Position numbers and translations under genes: made by a program
Part shown: one piece after another, positions 54,391 through 63,466 of the stretch
Numbering within the stretch: the first letter of the stretch is position 1
Layout: the number at the start of each line of letters is the position of its first letter
NCBI GenBank assembly: GCA_022844345.1
Contig: JALHLU010000014.1
Coordinates: forward strand, 24,605 to 88,604
Direction of reading: 5' to 3'
Length of the DNA stretch: 64,000 nucleotides
From: Hyphomonadaceae bacterium
GTDB lineage: Bacteria; Pseudomonadota; Alphaproteobacteria; Caulobacterales; Hyphomonadaceae
Notes under the pieces: model-generated
What the model saw: the letters and a program-made list of their open reading frames with translations, nothing else
What the model was told of the DNA's origin: nothing
Databases searched by the model: none

Positions 54391-55473
54391 ATGCCCAACC
54401 TGTTCGAACCGCTCACGATGAAACGCGGACCGGCGTGGAAAAACAGGTTCATGCTCGCCCCGCTGACCAACACGCAAAGCCATGCCGACGGGCGGCTTTC
54501 AGACGAAGAGTTTAACTGGCTGACAATGCGGGCCAGGGGCGGGTTCGGCCTAACCATGACCTGCGCCGCCCATGTCCAGCGCGTGGGGCAGGGCTTTCCG
54601 GGCCAGTTGGGCGTATGGGATGACATGCATATCGAGGGGCTCTCGCGTCTGGCCGGCGCGCTGAAGGCCGAGGGCAGCCACGCGGTCGTTCAGTTACACC
54701 ACGCCGGCATGCGCTCGCCGAAAGACCTGATCGGCGGCGCTCCCGTCTCCCCATCAGACGACGCAGAAACCGGCGCGCGAGCGCTGACGCTGGACGAGGT
54801 TCATCGCCTGCGCGACGATTTCATCGCCGGGGCCAAGCGCGCGGAGAAGGCCGGCTTCGATGGCGTCGAGATCCATGGCGCGCATGGCTACATCATCTGC
54901 GCGTTCCTCAGCGCGGAAATCAACAAGCGCGAAGACAGCTATGGCGGGTCGCTGGAGAACCGCTCGCGCCTGCTGTTCGAAATCGTCGACGGCGTGCGCG
55001 CCGCCTGCCGGCCAGACTTCAGCCTTGGCGTGCGCCTGTCGCCCGAGCGTTTCGGCATGCGCCTGCTCGAGATCGCGGAAGTCGCCCAGCGCCTGATGCA
55101 CGAAGACAAGATCGACTATCTCGACATGTCGCTCTGGGATGTCTTCAAGGAACCGAACGACGAGGCGCTCAAGGGCCGCAGCCTGATGTCGTACTTCACC
55201 GGGCTGAAACGCGGCAATGTCCGCCTCGGCGCCGCCGGCAAGCTCACCACGGGCGAGGGCGTGCACCGCGCCATGGAAGCCGGCCTCGACTTCGTCGTGA
55301 TCGGTCGCGCGGCGATCCTGCATCACGACTTTCCCAAGCGCGTTGCGGCGGATGCAGACTTCAAGCCGACGCCGAACCCGGTTACGCCAGAATATCTTCG
55401 CGCGGAGGGATTGGGCGACGCGTTCGTGACCTACATGCGCGCATGGAAGGGGTTCGTGACGGAGGCGGCTTAG
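54391..55473 (+). CDS. NADH:flavin oxidoreductase (Old Yellow Enzyme family)
   Basis: A 360-residue TIM-barrel flavoprotein. NRFMLAPLTNTQSHADG opens it; VVQLHHAGMRSP, GFDGVEIHGAHGYIICAFLS and NKREDSYGGSLENRSRL are the FMN and active-site blocks. GEGVHRAMEAGLDFVVIGRA closes the phosphate site. It reduces activated alkenes; the physiological substrate is unknown. ATG 54391 fits the family start. Its stop overlaps the convergent gene by 4 nt. Confidence 0.92.
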   Translation: MPNLFEPLTMKRGPAWKNRFMLAPLTNTQSHADGRLSDEEFNWLTMRARGGFGLTMTCAAHVQRVGQGFPGQLGVWDDMHIEGLSRLAGALKAEGSHAVVQLHHAGMRSPKDLIGGAPVSPSDDAETGARALTLDEVHRLRDDFIAGAKRAEKAGFDGVEIHGAHGYIICAFLSAEINKREDSYGGSLENRSRLLFEIVDGVRAACRPDFSLGVRLSPERFGMRLLEIAEVAQRLMHEDKIDYLDMSLWDVFKEPNDEALKGRSLMSYFTGLKRGNVRLGAAGKLTTGEGVHRAMEAGLDFVVIGRAAILHHDFPKRVAADADFKPTPNPVTPEYLRAEGLGDAFVTYMRAWKGFVTEAA

Positions 55474-56408
55474 CGGACCACCCGATTCATCCGCGCCAGC
55501 GTTTCCTCGAATTCGGCCATCGTCTCCTCGAATATCTGGCGCACCGGCTTTACCTCGGTGATCCGTCCCGCCACCTGTCCCGTCAGCGCGATGCCCGCTT
55601 CGAGGTCACCGCCGAAATAGACGTCCTGAGTGCGGGCGAATTCGCCGAAGATGTTGGGCGAGCCTTCCGCCTCAAGCCGCATGGTGCGCTCGGTGCGCAG
55701 CGCACGCAGGGCAGGGCCTGGTCCCTTGCGGTTGAGGAACACCGTGTCGGTCGCCTCCGCCTTTACGATCGCGTCCTTCCAGTTGGCATGAACCGGGCTC
55801 TCGGCTGACGACAAGATTCGCGTGCCCATCAGCACCCCCTCGGCGCCAAGGGCGAACGCCGCCGCCATGCTGCGCCCATCCATGATGCCGCCCGCAGCGA
55901 CGACCGGCACGTTCACCCGCTCGCACACCAGCGGGATCAGAACCATCGAGGCGACGTCCTTGGGGTTCTTGAAGCCGCCGCCTTCGCCGCCCTCGACAAT
56001 CAGGCCATCAACGCCCGCCTCGACCGCGCGCAATGCGCCGGCAAGGTTGGGTACGACATGGAACACCGTCAGCCCCGCCGCTTTCAGCATGGCCGTGTAC
56101 TTCATCGGATCGCCTGCCGACGTGGTGACGAACTTCACGCCCTGGTCGATCACGAACTGCACGATGCCGGGATCGCGAACGAAAGCCTGCGCCACGTTCA
56201 CGCCGAACGGCTTGTCCGTCAGGGTGCGCATCTTCACGATCTCTTCCTTTACGGCGTCGAGTTCACCTGAGGATGTCTCGATGATACCCATGCCGCCTGC
56301 GTTCGATACGGCCGAGGATAGCTGCGAGCGCGCGATCCAGCCCATGGCGGCCTGGATGATCGGCTTCTCGATGCCGAGCAGGTCGGTGATGCGTGTGCGA
56401 ATGGTCAT
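55470..56408 (-). CDS. Nitronate monooxygenase / FabK-like flavin enzyme
   Basis: A 312-residue protein from ATG 56408. PIIQAAMGWIARSQLSSAVS, LTDKPFGVNVAQAF, GVDGLIVEGGEGGGF, VPVVAAGGIMDGRSMAAAFA and GAEGVLMGTRIL form the 2-nitropropane dioxygenase/FabK-type FMN barrel. It may oxidise nitronates or reduce enoyl thioesters. It overlaps the dgkA stop by 4 nt, so the two genes are coupled. Confidence 0.88.
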   Translation of the reverse strand: MTIRTRITDLLGIEKPIIQAAMGWIARSQLSSAVSNAGGMGIIETSSGELDAVKEEIVKMRTLTDKPFGVNVAQAFVRDPGIVQFVIDQGVKFVTTSAGDPMKYTAMLKAAGLTVFHVVPNLAGALRAVEAGVDGLIVEGGEGGGFKNPKDVASMVLIPLVCERVNVPVVAAGGIMDGRSMAAAFALGAEGVLMGTRILSSAESPVHANWKDAIVKAEATDTVFLNRKGPGPALRALRTERTMRLEAEGSPNIFGEFARTQDVYFGGDLEAGIALTGQVAGRITEVKPVRQIFEETMAEFEETLARMNRVVR

Positions 56409-56770
56409 AGCGGCAATCCAAGATAGGGGAGGAAGACAAGCAGACCGATGATAGCCGCTGCAAAGGAAGCAACCAGTACTGCCCCAGCGGCAACGTCCTT
56501 CGCGGTTTTCACTGAGACGTGGAATTCCGGCTGCACCACGTCGCACAGGTGTTCGAAGGCGGTGTTCACCAGTTCCGCGACCCAGACGATACCGATGGCG
56601 AGGACGACCCAGCGCCAGTCATAGAAGGAAAGCCTCACCCACACGCCCGCAACAATCACCAGGGCCGTGGCCGCAAGGTGTATCCAGGCATTTTGCTGGG
56701 TCTTCAGCATGAAGCCGAGGCCCCGGAAGGCGTAGCCAAAGCTCCGGATGCGATCGCCAAGACTGAACAT
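56405..56770 (-). CDS. dgkA: Diacylglycerol (or undecaprenol) kinase
   Basis: A 121-residue integral membrane kinase. FGYAFRGLGFMLKTQQNAWI, WVAELVNTAFEHLCDVV (catalytic Glu/Asn) and VKTAKDVAAGAVLVASF (metal-binding and Lys/Asp) are the DgkA hallmarks, with three membrane helices. It phosphorylates diacylglycerol or undecaprenol at the inner membrane; the E-x-x-N-T and K-D-x-A-A motifs do not decide which. Confidence 0.92.
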   Translation of the reverse strand: MFSLGDRIRSFGYAFRGLGFMLKTQQNAWIHLAATALVIVAGVWVRLSFYDWRWVVLAIGIVWVAELVNTAFEHLCDVVQPEFHVSVKTAKDVAAGAVLVASFAAAIIGLLVFLPYLGLPL

Positions 56771-56834
56771 GGGCGGTCCCCTCGATGTTGAATCGTATCT
56801 GGCGCGAGGCGTGGTTGTGTTGCAACCTCAGCGG

Positions 56835-57431
56835 ATGAAACATTCAGTTCTGATCCTCGCCTTCGCCGCTGCAGCCTGCGCGCCGGAGGCTCCGCCCCAG
56901 ACAACTGGCGAGACGCCGGCAGCCAATCAGGAACAGGTCGAGCAGGCGTCAGCCGACATCTTCCTCGCTCGCCTCAACGCGCTCTGTGGGCAACGCTTTG
57001 AAGGCAAGGTCGTCACCAACGACCCGCTCGACGCTGATTTCGCAAACAGCCGCCTCCTGATGCATGTGCGCGATTGTTCAGCCGCCGAGGTGCGCATCCC
57101 GTTCCATGTCGGAGAAGACAAGTCTCGCACCTGGGTTATCACCCGCACGGACGCGGGCCTGCGTCTCAAGCACGACCACCGTCACGAGGATGGAACGGAA
57201 GACGAGCTCTCCCAGTATGGCGGCGACACTGCCGCAGCCGGCACGGCAACGCGGCAGGAATTCCCGGTGGATGAGTTCTCGAAAGAGCTGTTCCTCACCA
57301 AGGGCAATCCGGCATCGGTCACCAATGTTTGGGCCGTGGAGGCCGCGGATGCGCTGTTCGCCTACGAACTGCGCCGGCCCGAACGCTTCTTCCGCGTCGA
57401 GTTCGACCTGACAAAGCCGGTTGCGGAGTAG
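56835..57431 (+). CDS. Hypothetical lipoprotein
   Basis: A 198-residue protein with a short lipoprotein signal (VLILAFAAAACAPE). The body contains ARLNALCGQRFEGKVV, RVEFDLTKPVAE at the end, and a His-rich stretch KHDHRHEDGTED that could bind metal. No family is assigned with confidence. An in-frame ATG at 56748 would hide the signal peptide. Confidence 0.7.
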   Translation: MKHSVLILAFAAAACAPEAPPQTTGETPAANQEQVEQASADIFLARLNALCGQRFEGKVVTNDPLDADFANSRLLMHVRDCSAAEVRIPFHVGEDKSRTWVITRTDAGLRLKHDHRHEDGTEDELSQYGGDTAAAGTATRQEFPVDEFSKELFLTKGNPASVTNVWAVEAADALFAYELRRPERFFRVEFDLTKPVAE

Positions 57432-57561
57432 TCTGGATTCGGCCGAATTGCCGGCCCGGCAACTTCCGAAATCACCTTCCCAGTCAGGGCGCAAGCGAAT
57501 CTCCGCTGTAGGAGAGTCGCAATCACATCCCCGGGTTGTGGACCTGACTCTATTCTCGGGG

Positions 57562-58506
57562 ATGAGCAACACATCCAATCTCGTGCTTCCGTATCTCGCC
57601 GTTGGGCAGGCGCAGAAACACGTCACCGTCAACGAAAGCCTGCGCCGTCTCGATGCACTGGTGCAACTGAGCGTCGTTTCTGCGACCACCACGGCGCAGC
57701 CGGCCTCGCCCACCGATGGCGCGGTCTACATCGTGCCGAGCGGCAAGAGCGGCGCGCAGTGGGCGAGCTTCACGAACTGGGCGCTCGGCTATTGCCGCGA
57801 CGGCGCGTGGGAGCAGATCACGCCGCGCGAGGGCTGGCTCGCCTTTGTCAGGGATACCGGCCTGCTGCTGCGCTACACCGGCTCGGCCTGGGGGCTGATC
57901 GACGCCACCAAGCTCGCCAACGTCTCGGCCACCGACAAAATTCTGGGCCGCGTCAGTCCGGGCGCCGGGGCGGTCGAGGAGATCGCCTTCTCCAACGAAG
58001 CGCAGGTGCTGTGCGATGACACCAGCTTCCAGGCGATGTGCGCCACGCTGGGCACCTGGCGCGTGGTCAGCGCAAGCGCCGTGGCCGCCTCGGTCACCGG
58101 CACGACGGCGAAGACGGCGCTGGCCACCGTGAACCTCACCGCCGGCGCGCTGGGCCCCAACGGCCGCCTGCGCGTCACCACCCATTTCTCGTTCACCGGC
58201 AGCGCGAATTCCAAGACCGTGTCGTGGGAGTTTGGCGGCACGGCCTTCCTGTCGCGCACGGAGACGGGGCCGACCGTCCTCGCGCTCCGTGACCAGCGCG
58301 AGGTCGCGAACCGCAACAGCGCGTCCTCGCAGGTCAGCTGGCGGGCCTCGACCCCAGGCGGGTTCGGGCAGGGCACAAGCACGCTCTCGACAGGCGCGGT
58401 CGACACGGCGTCGGCGCAGGACCTGATCATCTATGGCCAGCTCGCCAATTCGGGCGAGACGATCACGCTGGAAAGCTATCTGGTGGAGTTGCTGCACCTG
58501 GCCTGA
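57562..58506 (+). CDS. DUF2793 protein (phage tail/GTA-associated type), solitary
   Basis: A 314-residue protein. LVLPYLAVGQAQKHVTVNES, LRRLDALVQLSVVS, DGAVYIVPSGKSGAQWASF and ITPREGWLAFVRDTGLLLRY are the DUF2793 blocks, usually found in tail fibres of phages and gene transfer agents. The C-terminal half is beta-rich and Ser/Thr/Ala-rich, like a fibre tip. No other phage or GTA gene is nearby, so this is an isolated copy: a domesticated or detached tail gene. Confidence 0.78.
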   Translation: MSNTSNLVLPYLAVGQAQKHVTVNESLRRLDALVQLSVVSATTTAQPASPTDGAVYIVPSGKSGAQWASFTNWALGYCRDGAWEQITPREGWLAFVRDTGLLLRYTGSAWGLIDATKLANVSATDKILGRVSPGAGAVEEIAFSNEAQVLCDDTSFQAMCATLGTWRVVSASAVAASVTGTTAKTALATVNLTAGALGPNGRLRVTTHFSFTGSANSKTVSWEFGGTAFLSRTETGPTVLALRDQREVANRNSASSQVSWRASTPGGFGQGTSTLSTGAVDTASAQDLIIYGQLANSGETITLESYLVELLHLA

Positions 58507-58519
58507 GGCAGCAGGGCTG

Positions 58520-59284
58520 CTACCACACGCCGCGCTTCAGTCCGTTCGCAAGGTACTGGCCCAGTGTCGGCGCATAATACTGGTTCGAAGGCAGGGTGCT
58601 GGGCGGCAGCGGTTTCACATCGTCCGCCAGCACCCGCTCCATCGTCTCGACCACAAGCGCCTGCGACTTCGCCGCCATCAGCGTCATGTAGGTCTGGATG
58701 TTATCGTTCGCGGCCACGGGCACGCAGTTGGTAGCGAGGATCGGGCCCGTGTCGACGCCAAGATCGATGAGGTGGAGCGTGACGCCAAAATGCTCGGGCT
58801 CGCCATTGGCCAGCGCGAAGTAGCCGCCATTGATGCCGCGATAGGCGGGGTTGATCCCCGAATGATAGTTTACCACCGGACAGGCGCAGGTTTGCAACAG
58901 CGGACGGCGCAGCATGCCGGTCGAAGCGACGAACACCGCCTTCGGCTTCAGTGCGCGAATTTTCGCAATCGTGTCTGCATCGTTGAGGCTGTCGACGTTG
59001 ATGCGCAGGTGATCGGGAACGGGCGAGGCATCGCACGCCGCCTGCAATTCCGCGAGACGGCCTCGCGACAGCGGTTTGGTGATTTTCGCCGCCAGCTGTG
59101 CGGCTTTTAATGAATAGACCGCGCCCGCGCCAAGCTTCTTCTTGCGTCGCGCCCAGAAGACCGAGGCGGGCTCACCGCGTTCGACGATCACAGGGAAATC
59201 GCCAAGGCGCTTGCGCAGCGCATTGACCATCGTCCAGGCGTGCGGGGCGTCGCCTATGAGCGCGATAAGACCGGAAGTGGGCAT
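58520..59284 (-). CDS. Formyltransferase-family protein
   Basis: A 254-residue protein. VVNYHSGINPAYRGINGGYF holds the catalytic Asn and His, and FGVTLHLIDLGVDTGPILAT the catalytic Asp of 10-formyltetrahydrofolate-using transferases. There is no C-terminal OB domain as in methionyl-tRNA formyltransferase, so it more likely formylates an amino sugar or nucleotide. It stands alone, without sugar-synthesis neighbours. Confidence 0.82.
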   Translation of the reverse strand: MPTSGLIALIGDAPHAWTMVNALRKRLGDFPVIVERGEPASVFWARRKKKLGAGAVYSLKAAQLAAKITKPLSRGRLAELQAACDASPVPDHLRINVDSLNDADTIAKIRALKPKAVFVASTGMLRRPLLQTCACPVVNYHSGINPAYRGINGGYFALANGEPEHFGVTLHLIDLGVDTGPILATNCVPVAANDNIQTYMTLMAAKSQALVVETMERVLADDVKPLPPSTLPSNQYYAPTLGQYLANGLKRGVW

Positions 59285-59363
59285 GGGCGGAGTCCGGGCG
59301 GTTGAGCGCCGGAGACTAGCCGGAGATGGTTAGAATCGCGGGAAGGCGATCAGTGAAATTCGA

Positions 59364-59885
59364 TCAATCGCAGCCATCGCGTTCGCCGTCAAAGATCACT
59401 TCGCCCTCGGTGGCGCTCGCCTTCAGCAAATAGATACGCAAGGTATCGTGCGTCCCGTCCGCTACAATCCATCCTTCACTTGCATCGATAGGTGGAAACT
59501 TCCACGTGCTCCGATGTTCGACCGGTTTGAGCACGGCGCTCTGTGGCGGCTCAGCGATGCGGTTTAGCACGCCCTCGCCAATCTCCGTGGGGAGAGGATT
59601 CCGGTGGAGCGACATGTACGCTCCGTCCGCCCCGAAGGTAAGACGGTGCGTAGACCGCCACTCGCCATGTCTGACGTCTACAACGTCGCCGCGAAAAGCC
59701 GCGCCGACTTCCGTTCCGGCTGGCAGCAATCGAAGGAAGGCCTCGACCCTCCCGCCGGGGGATTCCTTCTGTACCCAGCAACCGCGCAGAAACGCGACGG
59801 TCTGCGTGTTGGACGGCGCAGCTGCGCCCACGCACGCAGTCAGCGCCACGCTGCACGTCATGGCCAGAACTTTAGCAATCCGCAT
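59364..59885 (-). CDS. Exported protein, DUF6265-like
   Basis: A 173-residue protein from ATG 59885. KVLAMTCSVALTACVGAAA is a lipoprotein-like signal. FLRGCWVQKESPGGRVEAF and the late SATEGEVIFDGERD suggest the lipocalin-like DUF6265 fold. The assignment is tentative. It is divergent from the deaminase gene. Confidence 0.6.
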   Translation of the reverse strand: MRIAKVLAMTCSVALTACVGAAAPSNTQTVAFLRGCWVQKESPGGRVEAFLRLLPAGTEVGAAFRGDVVDVRHGEWRSTHRLTFGADGAYMSLHRNPLPTEIGEGVLNRIAEPPQSAVLKPVEHRSTWKFPPIDASEGWIVADGTHDTLRIYLLKASATEGEVIFDGERDGCD

Positions 59886-59967
59886 CCCCAACTCCTTCAA
59901 TGCGCGTGAACAGTTTACACCCGCCCCGCCAACGCTGTTAGTCTGCCCGCCTGACCGGGAGCTGTAG

Positions 59968-60981
59968 ATGTCCGTATCCCAAGCCTTCATTCGCGGCATT
60001 CCCAAGGCGGAGCTGCACCTGCACATCGAGGGCTCGCTGGAGCCGGAGCTGATGTTCTCGCTGGGCAAGCAGAACAAGGTCGATATCCCGTTCAAGAGCG
60101 TGGAAGAGGTGAGGGCCGCCTACGCCTTCTCGAACCTGCAGGACTTTCTCGATATCTACTATCAAGGTGCAAACGTCCTCCAGACGGAGCAGGACTTCCA
60201 GGCGCTGGCGCTGGCATATTTCGAGCGCCTCCACGCCGATGGCGGCGTGCATGCGGAAATCTTCTTCGATCCCGAAACGCATACAGATCGCGGCCTGCCG
60301 TTCTCCGTCGCCATCGAAGGCCTGCTGGCGGGCATGAGCGAGGCGCAGATGAAGTACGGCGTCACCTCAAAGCTAATCATGTGCTTCCTGCGCCATCTCG
60401 ACGAAGAGTCATCCTTCCGCACGCTGAAGGCCGCCGAGCCATATCTTGATCGCATCACGGGCGTCGGCCTCGATTCATCAGAGAAAGGCCATCCGCCGTC
60501 CAAGTTCGCCCGCGTGTTCAAGGCGGCCAAGGAGCGCGGTCTGAAGATCGTCGCCCATGCCGGGGAAGAGGGCCCGCCCGAATACGTGCAAGAGGCGCTG
60601 GATATTCTCCAGGTTGATCGTATCGACCACGGCAATCGCGCGCTGGAGGATGCGGCGCTCGTGCAGCGGCTGGTGAACGACGGAATGACGCTCACCGTCT
60701 GTCCGCTCTCCAACCTCAAGCTCTGCGTCGTGCATGATCTCAAGGACCATCCGATGAAGCGCATGCTTCAGCTGGGCCTCAAGGCTACCTGCAATTCCGA
60801 CGACCCGGCCTATTTCGGCGGCTATGTCGGCGACAATTACATCCGCACGGCTGCTGCTGTTGGCCTTGACCGGAACGACATCGTCACGCTGGCAAAGAAC
60901 TCCTTCACCGGGTCGTTCCTCGACAAGGCCAGCATCGGCCGGCATCTTGCGGCGGTGGATTCGTTTGTGGCGGCGATCTGA
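59968..60981 (+). CDS. Adenine deaminase (adenosine-deaminase-like type)
   Basis: A 337-residue amidohydrolase. AELHLHIEGSLEPELMF (metal His pair), YAFSNLQDFLDIYYQGANVL, EIFFDPETHTDRG, GLDSSEKGHPPSKF, VAHAGEEGPPEY, DRIDHGNRALED and NSDDPAYFGGYVGDNY are present. The EIFFDP and DSSEKGHPP blocks fit the adenine deaminase branch rather than adenosine deaminase. It converts adenine to hypoxanthine. Confidence 0.88.
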   Translation: MSVSQAFIRGIPKAELHLHIEGSLEPELMFSLGKQNKVDIPFKSVEEVRAAYAFSNLQDFLDIYYQGANVLQTEQDFQALALAYFERLHADGGVHAEIFFDPETHTDRGLPFSVAIEGLLAGMSEAQMKYGVTSKLIMCFLRHLDEESSFRTLKAAEPYLDRITGVGLDSSEKGHPPSKFARVFKAAKERGLKIVAHAGEEGPPEYVQEALDILQVDRIDHGNRALEDAALVQRLVNDGMTLTVCPLSNLKLCVVHDLKDHPMKRMLQLGLKATCNSDDPAYFGGYVGDNYIRTAAAVGLDRNDIVTLAKNSFTGSFLDKASIGRHLAAVDSFVAAI

Positions 60982-61038
60982 GGGCAACTACCTCGCACGT
61001 ACTTGCGCTGCCGATGCGCCTGTTCCAGCTCCCGGAGC

Positions 61039-61428
61039 ATGAGCGAACACATCCGAAAGCACATTCCCTTTGCCGGCCTCATCGGCATCGAGGTCGTTTC
61101 CGCAACGAAGGAGCGAATCGAGGCTCGGTTGCTGGTGCGGCCGGATCTCTGCAACCCGGTGAAGGGATTGCATGGCGGCGCGGCGATGTCGCTGGCCGAC
61201 ACGCTTGGCGACATGGGGGCCTCGATGAACCTGCCCGAGGGCGCTGGCGGCACGACAACCCTTGAAAGCAAGACGAATTTCATGGGCGTCGCCCGCGAAT
61301 GGGAAACCGTTCTGGCGGTCTGCGCGCCCCTCCATATCGGCCGGCGCACCTCGATCTGGCAGACCAAGATCACCAGCGAGACCGGCAAGACTGTCGCACT
61401 GGTTACGCAGACGCAAATGGTGCTCTAA
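61039..61428 (+). CDS. PaaI-type hotdog thioesterase
   Basis: A 129-residue protein. NPVKGLHGGAAMSLADTLGD is the hotdog signature with the HGG turn and catalytic acid position; TTTLESKTNFMGVAREWETV follows. It probably hydrolyses an aromatic or acyl-CoA. ATG 61039 is the first Met in a good context; the upstream codons are Cys/Ser-rich and unlikely. Confidence 0.85.
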   Translation: MSEHIRKHIPFAGLIGIEVVSATKERIEARLLVRPDLCNPVKGLHGGAAMSLADTLGDMGASMNLPEGAGGTTTLESKTNFMGVAREWETVLAVCAPLHIGRRTSIWQTKITSETGKTVALVTQTQMVL

Positions 61429-61454
61429 TCTGCCCTTCCTGAACGGAGGAGCCG

Positions 61455-61847
61455 ATGTCCCTCGAGCGGAAGACCCGCGCCTATGTCGCGGCCGTGGAAG
61501 GCGGCGCCGTCGCCGACGATCTCGCCACATTCTATCATCCCGACGCCGTTCAGTACGAATTCCCCAACCGGCTCATCCCGCGCGGTATCCAGCGCGACCT
61601 TGCCGCCATCCTCGAAAGCGCCGAGCGTGGCTCCAAGCTGATGGAGCGCCAGATCTACGACATCCACACGCTGACCGAAGTCGGTGACCGCGTGATCCTC
61701 GAATACACATGGACAGGCTATCCGCGCACGCCCGTCGGCACGGTGCGCCCGGGCGAGGCCATGCGTGCGCGTATCTGCCAGGTGATTGAATACGAGGACG
61801 GTCTGATCATCCGTCAGCGCAATTACGACTGCTTCGAACCGTTCTGA
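61455..61847 (+). CDS. SnoaL/NTF2-like protein
   Basis: A 130-residue protein of the NTF2 fold: LATFYHPDAVQYEFPNRLIP and RVILEYTWTGYPRTPV are typical, as is the closing EYEDGLIIRQRNYDCF. GGAGG lies 5 nt before the ATG. The family includes isomerases, hydratases and binding proteins; the role is unknown. It overlaps the next gene by 1 nt (TGATG). Confidence 0.82.
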   Translation: MSLERKTRAYVAAVEGGAVADDLATFYHPDAVQYEFPNRLIPRGIQRDLAAILESAERGSKLMERQIYDIHTLTEVGDRVILEYTWTGYPRTPVGTVRPGEAMRARICQVIEYEDGLIIRQRNYDCFEPF

Positions 61848-62455
61848 TGTGGAAACCGCGCCATCTTCCGCTTGCGCTTCTGACTTTGCTGGCCGCCGCA
61901 TGCGGGCGCGAGCCGGAGACAGCAGCGGTCGAGGACGCGCTGGCCGAGGCGCCCGATCCGGCCTTTGCCGCGGCCGAGGCCGCCGAGCGTGATGCGCTGG
62001 CCAGCTGCGGCGCGGTAACGGCGGAAGGATATTGCGGTGTCCGCTTCGGCATGACGCCTGACGCTGCAGCGGCCGCCTTTCCCGTGAAGCTGGAGAATTA
62101 CGACATTGCGCCGCCGGCTACCGTCGATCCCATGCGCTGTTTCGAGCTGTTCGCCGCCGAGCCCGTGACGGGCGTCAGCCTCCTGGTCGAAGGCGGCAGC
62201 GTTCGCCGCATCGATTTTATCACAGCAACCGCGCGCACCGCCGATGGTCTGGGTGTGGGGGCCGCGGCTGCGGCGATCCGCGCGAAGTTCGGCGCTGCGA
62301 TCACCGAAACGCCCAACGTGTTCGAGCCCGAAATAACTGATCTTGGCGTCACGCAGGGCGAGACGAAATTCGTCTTCGAGATGGAAAATGACGTCGTGCG
62401 CTCATGGCGCGTGGGGCTTGCCCCCGCCATCGACTATCCCGCGCATTGTGGTTGA
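61847..62455 (+). CDS. Hypothetical lipoprotein
   Basis: A 202-residue protein with signal LALLTLLAAACGREP and an acidic Ala/Glu linker. The body has CGVRFGMTPDAAAAAFPVKL and RFKMTX-like helices common in small exported proteins, with four Cys that could form disulfides. Its start overlaps the stop of the SnoaL-like gene, so they are coupled. Function unknown. Confidence 0.7.
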   Translation: MWKPRHLPLALLTLLAAACGREPETAAVEDALAEAPDPAFAAAEAAERDALASCGAVTAEGYCGVRFGMTPDAAAAAFPVKLENYDIAPPATVDPMRCFELFAAEPVTGVSLLVEGGSVRRIDFITATARTADGLGVGAAAAAIRAKFGAAITETPNVFEPEITDLGVTQGETKFVFEMENDVVRSWRVGLAPAIDYPAHCG

Positions 62456-62472
62456 CGACTGAGGGCTGAAGG

Positions 62473-63357
62473 TCAGCCCTTCTTCAGCGTCGCCTCGAGA
62501 ACCGCGCGCGCCTTCGCGCCAAGTTCCGGATGCGCCAGCGCCATCGCCGCGAAGGCTTCGAGATAGAGAAGCTTGTCGCCGCAGTCATAGTCCTGACCGG
62601 CATACTTGAACGCGTGAAAATCCTGGCTGCTCATCAGGCGCTGCATCGCGTCAGTGAGCTGGATCTCGCCGCCCGCGCCCGGCGTCTGTGTCGCCAGCAG
62701 GTCGAACACCTGCGGCTGCAGGATATAGCGGCCCGTGATCTTGAGGCGCGACGGCGCCTTGTCGATCGGGGGCTTCTCCACCATGCCCTTCATCTTCACC
62801 AACGGGCCGGCGTCGCCCGCCGTCACCGGATCGATCACGCCATACTGGTTGACGCGCTCCTGCGGAACTTCGTCCACCGCAATGATATTGCCGCCGACTT
62901 CGTTGTAGGCGTCGACCATCTGCTTCAGGCACGACCCGCCATTGCCCTTCACGATCACGTCGGGAAGCAGCACGGCGAAGGGTTCATCACCAATGATGTC
63001 GCGCGCGCAGAGAACAGCATGGCCAAGGCCAAGCGCTGCCTGTTGGCGCGTGAAGCTCGATGCGCCCGGGGGCAGGGCGGCGGCGCGAACCTCGGCCAGG
63101 ATCGCGTCCTTCTTCTTGGCTTCCAGCGTGGTTTCCAGCTCGAACGCCTTGTCGAAATAGTCCTCAATTGCCTGCTTGCCGCGGCCGGTAACGAACACGA
63201 AGTGCTCGATCCCCGCCTCGCGCGCCTCGTCCACCACGTATTGCAGGGCGGGGCGGTCGAACACCGTCAGCATTTCCTTCGGCACCGCCTTGGTGGCCGG
63301 CAGCACCCGCGTGCCAAAGCCGGCGACGGGCAGAACGGCCTTACGGACAGGCTTCAT
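62473..63357 (-). CDS. galU: UTP-glucose-1-phosphate uridylyltransferase
   Basis: A 294-residue protein from ATG 63357. VLPVAGFGTRVLPATKAVPK is the nucleotide loop; QYVVDEAREAGIEHFVFVTG, QQAALGLGHAVLCARD, FAVLLPDVIVKG and TGRYILQPQVFDLL complete the GalU family. It makes UDP-glucose for envelope sugars. It lies next to glmS, another sugar-nucleotide supply gene, on the same strand. Confidence 0.95.
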   Translation of the reverse strand: MKPVRKAVLPVAGFGTRVLPATKAVPKEMLTVFDRPALQYVVDEAREAGIEHFVFVTGRGKQAIEDYFDKAFELETTLEAKKKDAILAEVRAAALPPGASSFTRQQAALGLGHAVLCARDIIGDEPFAVLLPDVIVKGNGGSCLKQMVDAYNEVGGNIIAVDEVPQERVNQYGVIDPVTAGDAGPLVKMKGMVEKPPIDKAPSRLKITGRYILQPQVFDLLATQTPGAGGEIQLTDAMQRLMSSQDFHAFKYAGQDYDCGDKLLYLEAFAAMALAHPELGAKARAVLEATLKKG

Positions 63358-63466
63358 GGTAAATTCCCCAAATGGCATCGTGGCTCACAACGCAACAGGC
63401 TACCCGGCGAAGGCGGGTGTCCAGCCGCCAAGTGCAAGCCGACTGCCAGCCCATACGGCCTGCGGA

